64,000 nucleotides of DNA from Nocardioides sp. zg-DK7169 (GCF_013155365.1 NZ_JABJRA010000004.1:310001-374000); one strand, 5' to 3'. Shown: positions 51,468 to 60,273, numbered from the stretch's first letter. A program made the numbers and translations. Notes: generated by a model from the letters alone, not told the origin.

Positions 51468-51949
51468 CGCGGGGCTCCGTGGGTCTCGGGGGCGGTCGCG
51501 CGCAGCGACTGGAGCGCGCGGGTGAGCAGGCTGCGGGCCGAGGACTCCGTGCACCCGAGCACGACCGCGATGTCACGGTGGCTGTAGTCCTCGTAGTAGC
51601 GCAGGACCACGGCCGCGCGCTGCCGTGCGGGGAGCCGGGCCAGCCGTCGTTGCAGGTCCAGGTCCTCGACGACCGCGTCGTCGTGGCGCACGACCGCCGG
51701 GGGCGGGACGGGATGGGCCTGCTGCACGGCGCGGTGCCGCCACACCGAGCGGAGCCGGTTGACCACGGCGCGGCGGCTGTAGGCGTCGATCACCTCGACC
51801 TCCCGCTCCAGTCGCGCGCGGTGGCGCAGCAGGTCGACGACGACGTCCTGCACCACGTCCTGCGCCAGCTCGGTGGACCCGCACTGCAGGTAGGCGAAGC
51901 GCAACAGCCGGTCGGTGCCGTGCGCCAGCCACTCGTCAAGATCGGGCAC
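51464..51949 (-). CDS. SigE-family (ECF) RNA polymerase sigma factor
   Basis: The 161-aa sigma-70 factor has region 2 (DRLLRFAYLQCGSTELAQDV) and region 4 (LPARQRAAVVLRYYEDYSHR and LGCTESSARSLLTRALQSLR). This is the SigE/ECF41-like group common in actinobacteria. GTG 51949 starts the frame. It is immediately followed by a membrane protein gene that overlaps it by four bases, a likely regulator. Target promoters were not identified. Confidence 0.9.
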   Translation of the reverse strand: MPDLDEWLAHGTDRLLRFAYLQCGSTELAQDVVQDVVVDLLRHRARLEREVEVIDAYSRRAVVNRLRSVWRHRAVQQAHPVPPPAVVRHDDAVVEDLDLQRRLARLPARQRAAVVLRYYEDYSHRDIAVVLGCTESSARSLLTRALQSLRATAPETHGAPR

Positions 51950-52069
51950 GTTCGGCTCCCTGACTTCTTTCCATGCCCAGCAGACGCCGGGGCCCCGCGA
52001 AACGCTGCGCCGACGTGCCGACCGCCCGACAGGTCTAGAGCGGCCCGTGGCGGTGTCGCCCGCCGTCGC

Positions 52070-52855
52070 TCAGATGCCGAGCCAGGTGGCGGCGAGCTCC
52101 CGGTCCTCGAACGGGCACAGCACCCCGACGGCGGTCAGGAGGAGCTCCTCGGAGTGCTGTTCTCCGAACTCCGGGACGAGGATGTCGTGCAGCTGGCCGG
52201 CGGTGGAGGTGAAGGCGTCCTTGCTCTCGCAGATGGCCTCTCCGACGTCGACCAGCGCGGCTGCCATCGCGTGGCTGACCGTGACCGGAGCCAGCACGTC
52301 GCGCATGGCACGAAGGAAGTCCTCCTCGGCGACTGCGGGGTCGGGCAGGTCCACGTCCGCGTCGGGATCGCAGGCCGTCGGGTCCTCGGGGACCGCCTCG
52401 CAGGTGTTCTCCTGCAGGTCGCCACCGATGATCGGGACCAGGGCCCGGAGCTGCTCCGCGGCGCCCTCGACCGCCCAGTTCGGTCCGACGAGCAGCGACG
52501 GGACGATGTCGGAGGTGCCGATGGCCCGCCACTTCTCGGCGAGCTCGGCCTTCTCCAGGATCGCAGCCTGGGTCCGTTCCTCCGAGGTGTACAGGTCGAA
52601 GGACGCCAGGCTGGCAGCGTCGTCGCAGAAACGGGTCTCGGTGTCACGCCGCTGGAGCATGGGCTTCTTCCACAGCGAGTCGCACGCCAGTCCGGCGTCC
52701 ATGACCATGTCCTGCAGCTCCTCGATCGTGTCCGGGCTGGCCGGGACCGGCGCGTCGGCCTGCGAGGAGTCGGCAGGGTCGCTCGCGCAGCCGGCCACGA
52801 GCGTGAGGGCCAGGAGGAGCACCGCGAACGGTGTGAGGGTGGCGCGCTGGAACAT
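52070..52855 (-). CDS. Lipoprotein with DUF732-like domain
   Basis: MFQRATLTPFAVLLLALTLV followed by AGCASDP is a lipoprotein signal with the lipobox LVAGC. The mature part is acidic, helical and has cysteines at positions that could pair (DSLWKK before, FCDD, TCEAV, ICESK, LCPFED). The last 80 residues resemble DUF732, a small secreted helical domain common in actinobacteria. Function unknown. ATG 52855 follows AAGGAT. Confidence 0.75.
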   Translation of the reverse strand: MFQRATLTPFAVLLLALTLVAGCASDPADSSQADAPVPASPDTIEELQDMVMDAGLACDSLWKKPMLQRRDTETRFCDDAASLASFDLYTSEERTQAAILEKAELAEKWRAIGTSDIVPSLLVGPNWAVEGAAEQLRALVPIIGGDLQENTCEAVPEDPTACDPDADVDLPDPAVAEEDFLRAMRDVLAPVTVSHAMAAALVDVGEAICESKDAFTSTAGQLHDILVPEFGEQHSEELLLTAVGVLCPFEDRELAATWLGI

Positions 52856-53054
52856 GTGAGCGGATCCTTCGGGGTCGGGGCGTGCGTCGGGACCGGCAGG
52901 GCTGTCCCCGGGCGTCAGTGTGAGGCCGCGGTGCCGCACCGGGTCCGCGAATCGGAGCGGTGTGTGCCAGGACACGGGACGGGGGGGCGAGACGTGTCCT
53001 GCCGGAGGACCAGCAACGGGCGACACGGCGCCCGGCGGCGGTCTACGTTGGGCC

Positions 53055-53936
53055 ATGGCCTTCGCGCACCGCTCCGTGGAAGCTGGGCTCGCGGGCGCGG
53101 TGGTGGGACCGGACCACCCCACGGACGGGTCGCAGCGGCTGCCGAGGCCATGGCTGTGGTTGTCGCTCGCTGCGGCCGTGCTGGCCGCAGCGGGGAGCGT
53201 CGTGGGGCTCTGGGCGCCCGAAGCGGTCTACGGCGAGGAGACCGCGGCTCTCGCCGACTCCGCAGCGGCGCAGGACCTCGTCAACCTCGTCCTGGTCGCT
53301 CCGCTGATGGCGGCGACGGCGCTCGCGGCGTCACGTGGGTCCCTGCGGTCCTGGCTCTGCCTGGTGGGCTTCCAGGGATTCACGGTCTACAACTACGCGA
53401 TCTATGCGTTCTCCATCCACTTCGGACCCCTGTTCCTGCTCTGGGTCGCCGTGCTCGGGCTGTCGCTGTTCGCCCTCATCGGCACCCTGGCCGCGTTGGA
53501 CTCCGCGGCGGTCCGCGCACGGTTCATACGGCGGTCGATGGCGCTGCCCGGGAGCTTCCTCGTCGCGGTCGCGTCGCTCTTCGTGCTGCTGTGGCTCAGC
53601 GAGATCGTCCCGGACCTCGCGGCGGGACGCCCCTCTCGCAGCGCGCGTGACTGGAACGTCCCCACCAACCCGGTGCACGTGCTCGACCTCGCCTTCTTCC
53701 TGCCCGCGGTGGTGGTGAGCGGGGTCCTCCTGATCCGCCGGCACCCGCTGGGCATGGTCACCGCCGCCGGCCAGCTCGTGTGGCTCGCCCTGACCTGCCT
53801 GCCGATCTTGGCCACGGTGTTCGTGGCCGATGCGCGCGGCCGTGAGGCGGGCTGGGGGCTGCTGGCCCCCATCGGCGTCCTGTGCGCCGTGACGGTGGCA
53901 GTCCTCCTCGGTTTCCTGCGCCGGGTCCGCGCCTGA
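53055..53936 (+). CDS. Eight-helix membrane protein, unknown function
   Basis: The 293-aa protein has a soluble N-terminal 35 residues and eight membrane helices. YNYAIYAFSIHFGPLFLLWV and DWNVPTNPVHVLDLAFFLPA are the most distinctive stretches. I recall similar segments in uncharacterised actinobacterial membrane proteins but not a named family. It is divergent from the lipoprotein gene and converges on the dehydrogenase remnant. Confidence 0.7.
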   Translation: MAFAHRSVEAGLAGAVVGPDHPTDGSQRLPRPWLWLSLAAAVLAAAGSVVGLWAPEAVYGEETAALADSAAAQDLVNLVLVAPLMAATALAASRGSLRSWLCLVGFQGFTVYNYAIYAFSIHFGPLFLLWVAVLGLSLFALIGTLAALDSAAVRARFIRRSMALPGSFLVAVASLFVLLWLSEIVPDLAAGRPSRSARDWNVPTNPVHVLDLAFFLPAVVVSGVLLIRRHPLGMVTAAGQLVWLALTCLPILATVFVADARGREAGWGLLAPIGVLCAVTVAVLLGFLRRVRA

Positions 53937-53960
53937 CATCGGGAGGTCGGTGGCCCGTGC

Positions 53961-54330
53961 TCAGTCGAACGTCACCACGGCCGAGCCGCCCATGCCCCGG
54001 CGGGCGATGTCGCGCAGCGCCTCGTCGGCGCGCTCGAAGGGGTACGTCGTCAGGTGCGGGCGGATGCCGAGGCGCGCCGCCAGCGCCAGCAGCTCCTCGC
54101 CGTCGCGGCGGGTGTTGGCGGTGACGGTGCGTAGGTTCCGTTCCAGGAACAGGTGGCGCTGGTGGTCGAGTGCCGGCACCTGGCTCATGTGGATGCCGGC
54201 CAGGACCACGCTCCCGCCGCGGTCCACCGCGGTCCACCGCGGTGAGCGTCACCGGCACCAGCTCGGCGGCCGGCGCGAAGACGATGGCGGCATCGAGCAG
54301 TCGAGCCTGCTCAGCCGCGCGCGGCGTGGC
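53961..54330 (-). pseudogene. Zinc alcohol dehydrogenase remnant broken by a 10-bp duplication
   Basis: The intact-looking tail (54227 to 53961) reads SVVLAGIHMSQVPALDHQRH to GGSAVVTFD, the C-terminal part of an AdhA-type zinc alcohol dehydrogenase. The preceding part, LLDAAIVFAPAAELVPVTLT, is in another frame. The join lies in an exact tandem copy of GGTCCACCGC (54221-54230 and 54231-54240); removing one copy restores a continuous frame. The catalytic and zinc-binding N-terminal two-thirds are missing, and the adjoining sequence is the stress-protein gene. It is a broken remnant. Confidence 0.85.
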
Positions 54331-55246
54331 GGCCGGGCCTGGGGATCGAGGGATCGACGCCGGTCTCGACGACGACGGGGCACATCGCCTCGCGCAGGAC
54401 CACCCGGGTGATCGGCCCGAGGTGGGAACCCAGCGGCAGCGCCGGGTGGTGACGGCCGACCACGACCTGCCGGGCGCGCTCGGAGTCGGCGACCAGCGCC
54501 TGCGCGGGCGGCGCGTGGGTGATGACCAGGGCAGCCTCGACGTCGGTGAACTCGCTGAGCAGCGGCCCGAGCTCGATCTCGAGGCGCTCGCGCTGGCGCT
54601 GGGCCTCCGCCTCGCCCTCATCGCCGGCGAAGACCAGGGTGTCGAAGGCATCGGAGTACCACCAGGCGTGCTCCAGCTCGACGCGCGTCGGGGAGCGCCG
54701 GGCGCGGGTGAGCACCGCGCGCACCATCTCGCCGGACTCCTCGGCCCCCTCGACCCCGACGACCACCGGGGCGTCCTCCCGGGCCGACTCCCACTCCCGG
54801 GGGACCACGGCGACCGCGCAGTCGGCGCGCGCCGCCACGCCGTGCACCACCGACATCGCGCTGAGAGCGGGGACCGGACGCGGATGGGTGCGGGTGAGGA
54901 CCACCAGCTCGGCGTCGTGGCTGCTCTCGACCAGGGTCGCGGCGACCCGGCCGTGCAGCACCTCGCCGGTGACCGCCAGGTCGGCGCCCGCGAGCGCCTC
55001 GCGCACCGCCTCCTGGCAGTGCTCGACCGCCGAGGACCCCAGCACGCGCATCTCCTCGCCGTCCAGCCCGACGTCGGAGGTCACCGGCATGCCGGGGAAG
55101 CTGGGGGTCACGACGTGGACGACGTGGATGCCGGCGCCACGGCGCCGTGCCTCCTGCGCCGCGAAGGCGACGCCGGGACCGTGGTCGTCCACCCCGTTCA
55201 CCGCAAGCAGGATCGTGGCCGGACGACTCGTGGGGGACTGGCTCAT
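54311..55246 (-). CDS. Universal stress protein (two UspA domains)
   Basis: The 311-aa protein has two Usp domains: ATILLAVNGVDDHGPGVAFA and a second starting VVVGVEGAEESGEMV. The ATP motif G-x2-G-x9-G(S/T) appears as GRHHPALPLGSHLG near the end. Tandem Usp proteins respond to hypoxia, starvation or nitric oxide in actinobacteria. It is divergent from a second Usp gene. The tail overlaps the dehydrogenase remnant by about 20 bp, where the recombination junction lies. Confidence 0.83.
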   Translation of the reverse strand: MSQSPTSRPATILLAVNGVDDHGPGVAFAAQEARRRGAGIHVVHVVTPSFPGMPVTSDVGLDGEEMRVLGSSAVEHCQEAVREALAGADLAVTGEVLHGRVAATLVESSHDAELVVLTRTHPRPVPALSAMSVVHGVAARADCAVAVVPREWESAREDAPVVVGVEGAEESGEMVRAVLTRARRSPTRVELEHAWWYSDAFDTLVFAGDEGEAEAQRQRERLEIELGPLLSEFTDVEAALVITHAPPAQALVADSERARQVVVGRHHPALPLGSHLGPITRVVLREAMCPVVVETGVDPSIPRPGRHAARG

Positions 55247-55298
55247 CGGCTGCTCCTCTCCGCCCGGCCACCCTCGCGGATCGACGGCGGCCAGAACA

Positions 55299-55312
55299 GG
55301 GCCGTTCGCCCC
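55299..55312. promoter_or_regulatory. DevR/DosR-like palindrome between the two usp genes
   Basis: GGGCCGTTCGCCCC fits GGGNC-N4-GNCCC, the core of DevR/DosR-type sites. On the other strand it reads GGGGCGAACGGCCC, 12 of 14 identical to a sequence at 57453-57466. Sited in the middle of the 145-bp divergent region. Confidence 0.4.
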
Positions 55313-55391
55313 TACGCCCCGGGCCCCCGGCACGGGAGCATCGACGCCCAGGAGCACCATCCGTCCCGTCCGCGAGCCACAGGAGATCCCG

Positions 55392-56267
55392 ATGTCCCTG
55401 ATCGACACGTGTGCCGGCGCCGTCGTGGTCGGCGTCGACGGCTCGGAGGACGCCGAGCAGGCGCTCGCCTGGGCGGCCACCCAGGCGGCGCTGGAGGCGC
55501 GGCCGCTCACGATCATCCACGCTGCGGGGCTGGCCAGTCTGACGGGGGACGAGGTCGACCCGGCGATGGTCATGGCCGCGGTGCGGGCGGAGGGTCGTGC
55601 CCTGGTGCAGCGCAGCGCGGCCGCGGTGGCCGCCCGGGAGCCGGACCTCGAGGTGCGCTCGGAGCTGGTCCTCACCGATCCGCGGGTGACGCTGCTCGAG
55701 GCGGCGGAGCACGCGCACCTGGTGGTGGTGGGCTCGCGCGGGCGGGGCCCGGTCAGCAGCCTGCTGCTCGGCTCGGTCGGGGTCGCGCTGTCCCAGCACG
55801 CCCGCTGCCCGGTCGTCGTACGCCGGCCGCATCCGCCCGAGGACTCCGGCGAGGGGGTCCTGGTCGGCACCGACGCGACCGACCGCTCCGACCCGGCCGT
55901 GGCGTGGGCCTTCCACCAGGCGTCGCTGCGACGTACGCCGTTGACCCTGGTGCTCACGTTCTTCGAGGCGGGGCCCGAGGGCGACGTGGCCGAGGGCGAG
56001 GGCGGGTACGACGCGCTGTGGGCCCAGCTCCGCGAGGTCGCGGACCGGTTCCGCCCGCGCTTCCCGGACGTCGAGGTGGTGCTGAGGCTGCGCCGGGGGC
56101 TGGCCGACGAGGCGCTCACGCATGCCGCCGCGTCGGTGGAGATGGTGGTGCTCGGTCACCACGTCAGGCGTTCGATCTTCGGGCTGCTCGACCTCGACGT
56201 GCCCCACGGCGTGCTCGTGCACGCCCCGCGGTACGTCGCGGTCGTCCGGGCGCCGCCCGGCCTCTGA
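55392..56267 (+). CDS. Universal stress protein (two UspA domains)
   Basis: This is a second tandem Usp protein of 291 aa. Domain 1 starts VVVGVDGSEDAEQALAWAA and ends with VVGSRGRGPVSSLLLGSVG, a complete ATP-binding motif. Domain 2 begins LVGTDATDRSDPAVAWAF and has a degenerate motif (LGHHVRRSIFGLLD), so perhaps only the first binds nucleotide. Divergent from the other Usp gene with a shared promoter region. ATG 55392 follows AGGAGA. Confidence 0.88.
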   Translation: MSLIDTCAGAVVVGVDGSEDAEQALAWAATQAALEARPLTIIHAAGLASLTGDEVDPAMVMAAVRAEGRALVQRSAAAVAAREPDLEVRSELVLTDPRVTLLEAAEHAHLVVVGSRGRGPVSSLLLGSVGVALSQHARCPVVVRRPHPPEDSGEGVLVGTDATDRSDPAVAWAFHQASLRRTPLTLVLTFFEAGPEGDVAEGEGGYDALWAQLREVADRFRPRFPDVEVVLRLRRGLADEALTHAAASVEMVVLGHHVRRSIFGLLDLDVPHGVLVHAPRYVAVVRAPPGL

Positions 56268-56326
56268 GTCCCACGGGCTCCGAGCCGGACGTCGGTGCGT
56301 CGGCGCCAAGGGTCACCCGCCGGGCC

Positions 56327-56536
56327 TCACTCGTTCGGCATCAGGATCCACAGCACCGGGTAGATCAGCAGCTGGCTGCCCGGGATGATCATCAGCACCA
56401 GCACGAACAGCAGCCGGGCGATCCACGGCGACAGGCCGAAGCGGCGCCCGAGGCCGGCGCAGACGCCGGCGATGACCCGGTCCTGGCGGGGGCGGACGAG
56501 GCCCTGACGGGCGAGGCTGGAGCGGATGTCGGACAT
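56327..56536 (-). CDS. PspC-domain small membrane protein
   Basis: The 69-aa protein is little more than a PspC domain: QDRVIAGVCAGLGRRFGLSP followed by two hydrophobic stretches and PVLWILMPNE. PspC proteins take part in envelope-stress sensing. GGAGG lies 11 bases upstream of ATG 56536, so the spacing is long. Downstream of the DUF4389 gene on the same strand. Confidence 0.85.
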   Translation of the reverse strand: MSDIRSSLARQGLVRPRQDRVIAGVCAGLGRRFGLSPWIARLLFVLVLMIIPGSQLLIYPVLWILMPNE

Positions 56537-56637
56537 GTGAGGCGTTCCTCCGGTCGGTGGCGGTGATGGGCCCAGACTGCCCGATCCGCGCGACCTGGCC
56601 CATCGGGACCAGCCCTGGTCCCACCCTGACCCAGCCC

Positions 56638-57396
56638 TCAGGTGTGCGGCGGGTACGGCGGCGCCCCGGCTCCGGGATCGGTCCAGGCCGGGTCGCTGGA
56701 GGTCGGCTGCGCAGGGGCGGCGGGCGGACCGCCGTCGTCCTCGCGACCACCTTGGTCGAGGCGCAGCGGCGGGTAGACGTCGGTCATCAGCGCGACGTAC
56801 CCCGAGACCCGCAGCGACCAGCGGTTCAGACCGAGGACCAGGTCGAACAGCGGCTGCGGGTAGCGCCCGGTGAACAGCAGCAGCACCCCGGCGAAGAAGA
56901 CCAGGACCCCGACCAGGCCGGGGGTGGACACGGTCGCCTCGCCGCCGCTGGCAGTGGTGGCGACGTAGCTGGTCCCGGACACGATCAGCCCGACGACGAT
57001 GTAGTGCGGGATCGCCAGCAGCCACCACTTCACCAGCACCAGGCCGCGGGAGAGCCGCTCGGGGTAGTCGATGTCGAGGTGGGCGGGGTAGTCGGGCACG
57101 TCGCGCAGCGCGAACGGCGGGTAGCGGTCGGTGCCCAGTGCCGAGTAGGTGTAGAACGAGACCCGCCAGCTCCAGCGCATCACGCCGACGTTGAAGTCGA
57201 AGATGCCTTGCGGGTAGCGCGCGGTGATGAGGATGGCGAAGAACGCCACCACGGTCAGCACCACGAAGGCGACCCACAAGAAGAACAGCACGACGAGGTG
57301 GGGGATGGCCAGGAGCCACTTCACCAGCCAGAGCCAGCGGCTGAGCGGCTCGTCGAGGTCTCCCGTCACATGGACGGGGTAGCGGTAGGTGCTCAT
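56638..57396 (-). CDS. DUF4389 membrane protein
   Basis: The 252-aa protein contains two copies of the DUF4389 unit: RWLWLVKWLLAIPHLVVLFF then ITARYPQGIFDFNVGVMRW, and again LVLVKWWLLAIPHYIVVGLI then TGRYPQPLFDLVLGLNRW. Four or five helices, with a Pro-rich tail of 40 residues. The family is uncharacterised. ATG 57396 has GGAGGA upstream. It is likely co-transcribed with pspC. Confidence 0.88.
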   Translation of the reverse strand: MSTYRYPVHVTGDLDEPLSRWLWLVKWLLAIPHLVVLFFLWVAFVVLTVVAFFAILITARYPQGIFDFNVGVMRWSWRVSFYTYSALGTDRYPPFALRDVPDYPAHLDIDYPERLSRGLVLVKWWLLAIPHYIVVGLIVSGTSYVATTASGGEATVSTPGLVGVLVFFAGVLLLFTGRYPQPLFDLVLGLNRWSLRVSGYVALMTDVYPPLRLDQGGREDDGGPPAAPAQPTSSDPAWTDPGAGAPPYPPHT

Positions 57397-57452
57397 CGCG
57401 CGTCCTCCTCCGGAGTCGCCTCACCGTCGCCGCTGGCGCGCCACCGCGGACA

Positions 57453-57466
57453 GGGCCGAACGGACC
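57453..57466. promoter_or_regulatory. DevR-like site before the DUF4389 gene
   Basis: GGGCCGAACGGACC, 57-70 bp upstream of the start, closely resembles the site between the usp genes. Confidence 0.35.
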
Positions 57467-57540
57467 GCGGCGGCCGGGACCGTTGCCCACGACAACGGGA
57501 CGTCGTGCCTGACGGCGGCGGGCCGGAGCCGGCGGCGGGC

Positions 57541-57563
57541 GGGTGCGCGGGAACACCCGCACC
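57541..57563 (-). terminator. Hairpin after the DoxX-like gene
   Basis: GGGTGCG and CGCACCC arms with an inner GGG/CCC pair around AACA, just 3' of the minus-strand gene ending at 57571. Confidence 0.5.
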
Positions 57564-57570
57564 CCCGGCC

Positions 57571-57972
57571 TCAGCCCAGCCGCCATCCGCGGTCGCGCGC
57601 GGCCAGCACGGTGAGGACGGCGAGCGCGGGCACGGCGTACCACCACGCCCAGAGGCCGAAGAGCAGGAGCAGCACGTGGAAGCCCAGGACCCCGGCCCAG
57701 CCCACGGCCGCGACCCGCCCGCCGATGAGCAGCAGGACGCCGAGCAGCGCCTCGCCGGCGGCGAGCTGCAGCCCCCAGAGGCGCGGGTCGTCCATGAAGA
57801 CGTCGCGCCATCCGGTGCGCACGAACCCGAACAGCGCGTCGCCGGCGAAGGGCGCGTACGTCGTGGGGTCGGAGGCCACGATGCCGACGTGCACCCCGGC
57901 GCCGACGAGGTAGACCGCGGCGACCACGGTGCGTTCCCAAGGGGCGCGAGCGGGTCGGGTGACCGGCGCCAT
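57571..57972 (-). CDS. DoxX/MauE-like membrane protein
   Basis: The 133-aa protein has four membrane helices: VVAAVYLVGAGVHVGIVASD, LWGLQLAAGEALLGVLLLIG, VGWAGVLGFHVLLLLFGLW and the last one ending LAARDRGWRLG. Topology and the aromatic residues resemble DoxX/DUF-type membrane proteins of quinone-dependent metabolism, but no catalytic motif is visible. ATG 57972 has GAGGAGG. It is divergent from a LuxR regulator. Confidence 0.65.
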   Translation of the reverse strand: MAPVTRPARAPWERTVVAAVYLVGAGVHVGIVASDPTTYAPFAGDALFGFVRTGWRDVFMDDPRLWGLQLAAGEALLGVLLLIGGRVAAVGWAGVLGFHVLLLLFGLWAWWYAVPALAVLTVLAARDRGWRLG

Positions 57973-58027
57973 CTGATCCTCCTCGCCCGCACCGGGTACT
58001 GGCATGCGCACCATGCTGGCACAGGAC

Positions 58028-58041
58028 GGGCCCCGCGGACC
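58028..58041. promoter_or_regulatory. DevR-like site before the LuxR regulator
   Basis: GGGCCCCGCGGACC agrees at the outer bases with the sites at 55299 and 57453. It lies between the divergent DoxX-like and LuxR genes. Confidence 0.3.
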
Positions 58042-58136
58042 GGGGCCCACGGCGCCGGCAGGGACGACATCAACGGGGCAGGAGCCAGGACCCGGCGAGG
58101 GACGCCGGGCCGGACGCCCCGCAGGGAGGGGACCGC

Positions 58137-58790
58137 ATGAAGCCGGTCAAGGTCGCACTGTCGAACGACTACGAGCTGGTGCTGCGCGGCTTGGGAGCGC
58201 TGCTGGCACCGCACGCCGACAAGGTCGAGGTGGTCGAGGCATCCACGGGCACCGACTTCGTACCCGAGGCCGACGTGATCCTCTTCGACACCTTCGGACG
58301 CCTCCCCGGCAAGGACGAGAAGCTGCAGGCCGTCGCCGACTCGAACCCCCGGGCCAAGATCGTGGTCTACAGCTGGGAGAGCTACCCGCCGGAGGTCGCG
58401 CTCGAGCACGGCGCCGTCGGCTGGATCGGGAAGGGGGTCAGCGGCCAGGAGCTGGCCGAGCGGCTGGTGGAGGTCCACGAGGGCGCCGAGGTGACGGTCG
58501 TGCCTCCGGACAGCGCAGGCGGAGGAGGAGGTGTCGACGCCGAGGACACCACGATGCCCGACTGGCCCGGGCGCGCCCACGGCCTGAGCCCCCGCGAGGG
58601 GGAGATCCTCGGGATGATCTGCCGCGGCCTCACCAACGACGAGATCGCGTCCCGCTCGTTCCTCAGCGTCAACACGATCAAGACCTACATCCGCACGGCG
58701 TACCGCAAGATCGGCGTGAGCAGCCGGCCGCAGGCCATCTTGTGGGGCATCGACCACGGCCTGCGCGGCGAGGGGTCGATCCAGCCGTAG
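58137..58790 (+). CDS. NarL/LuxR-type response regulator
   Basis: The 217-aa protein has an N-terminal receiver-like domain (KVALSNDYELVLRGLGALLA, with a candidate phospho-Asp in VILFDTFG) and a C-terminal LuxR helix-turn-helix: LSPREGEILGMICRGLTNDE and VNTIKTYIRTAYRKIGVSSR. It is not followed by a sensor kinase. The position in a stress block with DevR-like sites suggests a dormancy- or envelope-stress regulator. ATG 58137 has GGGAGGGG upstream. Confidence 0.87.
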   Translation: MKPVKVALSNDYELVLRGLGALLAPHADKVEVVEASTGTDFVPEADVILFDTFGRLPGKDEKLQAVADSNPRAKIVVYSWESYPPEVALEHGAVGWIGKGVSGQELAERLVEVHEGAEVTVVPPDSAGGGGGVDAEDTTMPDWPGRAHGLSPREGEILGMICRGLTNDEIASRSFLSVNTIKTYIRTAYRKIGVSSRPQAILWGIDHGLRGEGSIQP

Positions 58791-58883
58791 CCGGCCCCGG
58801 GCACGCCCCGCCGGAACCTCACCCGTCCGTGCGGTGTCCCCGCCTCGGGCGCGGGGTACCAGTCGCGCGGACAGGAGGCCCCG

Positions 58884-59621
58884 ATGGACACCGAGCAGCT
58901 CACCCGTGCCGCGGCCGGCGCCGGCGGTGCCGTGCTGGCCGCGGGCACCCGGGCGCTGGCGGCGGTGCGTCCCGCGCGCAAGCCGCTGCACCCCGACGGG
59001 GACGTACGCCCGGGGCGGATCCGCCGCACCGGCTCCGCGGTGCGCAGTGGCGTCGCCTGGCTCGACGAGCCGGGGGAGGACGAGGTGCGGGTGCGCCTGT
59101 CCCGCGCGGTCGGGCTGCCGGCCCCGCTGCCCGACATCCACGGCATCGCCGTCCGGGTGCCCGGCCCCGCCGGCCCCGGCGACCTCCTGTTCGCGAGCAC
59201 CGGCTGGGGTCGTCTGACGCGCTTCCTGCTCACCGGCGGGCGGCACCCCGACAGCCGGCCGATGACCACGCTGCTGCCCTACGCCACCGCCGGGGGCCCG
59301 GTGCTGCTCGGCCTCGGCGCCGCCCCCGCGGCCCCCGGCGGGGCGACGGAGGCATGGGAGCTGCGCTGGGCGCGTCCCAGCGGGCCGTGGCACCGCTTCG
59401 CCGAGCTGCGCCTGGCCCCCGGGCCGCGCGAGCCCGCCGCCGGCGAGGACCGCGCGATCTCCTTCGACCCGGTCCGCCACCAGGTCCCCGGCCTGCGCCA
59501 GTACGACGTCGTACGACGCCTGCGCGAGCCTGCCTACCTCCGCGCCCGCGCCTCGCGCACGGCCGGCCCCGCGACACCCGCCCCGACACCCACCACCGAG
59601 GAGAGACCCTGTGTCCACTGA
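58884..59621 (+). CDS. Uncharacterised catalase-fold-like protein
   Basis: The 245-aa soluble protein has LPDIHGIAVRVPGPAGPGD and LLFASTGWGRLTRFLLTGG, segments I associate with small catalase-related proteins sometimes labelled 'phosphodiesterase'. No heme-binding Tyr motif is visible. Without an alignment the family stays uncertain. It ends ten bases inside the hemerythrin gene, indicating coupled translation. Confidence 0.65.
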   Translation: MDTEQLTRAAAGAGGAVLAAGTRALAAVRPARKPLHPDGDVRPGRIRRTGSAVRSGVAWLDEPGEDEVRVRLSRAVGLPAPLPDIHGIAVRVPGPAGPGDLLFASTGWGRLTRFLLTGGRHPDSRPMTTLLPYATAGGPVLLGLGAAPAAPGGATEAWELRWARPSGPWHRFAELRLAPGPREPAAGEDRAISFDPVRHQVPGLRQYDVVRRLREPAYLRARASRTAGPATPAPTPTTEERPCVH

Positions 59622-60111
59622 CGCCATCGTGATGCTCAAGGACGACCACAAGCTGATCCTGCGGGCCTTCCGCGAGTTCGAGGCCGCCGGCGAGGAGGCC
59701 CACAAGACCAAGGCCAGGATCGTGGACCGGATCATCGAGCTGCTCACCGTGCACACCTACATCGAGAACGAGGTGATGTACCCCCGGGTGCGCGAGCTGG
59801 TCCCCGAGCTCGAGGACGACGTGCTGGAGTCCTACGAGGAGCACCACGTGGCCGACGTCCTGGTCATGGAGCTGGCCGGGATGCAGCCCACCGACGAGCG
59901 GTTCACCGCCAAGACCACCGTCCTCATCGAGAACGTGCGTCACCACATCGAGGAGGAAGAGGAGGAGTGGTTCCCGCAGGTGCGGGAGGCGCTGGGCCGC
60001 AAGGTGCTCCAGGAGATCGGGGCGGAGATGGCGGAGGCCCGGGAGAAGGCGCCGCGCAGCCCGGCCCAGCCGAGCGCGCTGAAGAAGACGATCGACGCGG
60101 TCATCGCCTGA
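59611..60111 (+). CDS. Hemerythrin (HHE) domain protein
   Basis: The 166-aa protein has a diiron hemerythrin bundle: DDHKLILRAF (first His), TVHTYIENEVMYP (His and Glu), YEEHHVAD (His pair) and VRHHIEEEEEEWFP (His and Glu). Such proteins bind O2, nitric oxide or iron. A 30-residue Lys/Ala-rich tail ends in KKTIDAVIA. GTG 59611 has GAGGAGAG upstream. It overlaps the preceding gene. Confidence 0.88.
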   Translation: MSTDAIVMLKDDHKLILRAFREFEAAGEEAHKTKARIVDRIIELLTVHTYIENEVMYPRVRELVPELEDDVLESYEEHHVADVLVMELAGMQPTDERFTAKTTVLIENVRHHIEEEEEEWFPQVREALGRKVLQEIGAEMAEAREKAPRSPAQPSALKKTIDAVIA

Positions 60112-60138
60112 CCCTCGCCCGGCCGGGCCGCCCGCGCG

Positions 60139-60164
60139 GTCCCCGGCGTGGCGGCGCCGGGGAC
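60139..60164 (+). terminator. Hairpin after the hemerythrin gene
   Basis: Ten-base arms GTCCCCGGCG and CGCCGGGGAC around TGGCGG, 28 bases after the stop. Confidence 0.7.
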
Positions 60165-60273
60165 GCGGTGCGGGCTGCTTGCATGCTGCTCGCACTGACA
60201 TCGCGTGATCCCGGTCACCTCGACGGGGTCGCCCCTGCGAGGTCCCGGGCACCCGGGCAGGACGGACGGCACG

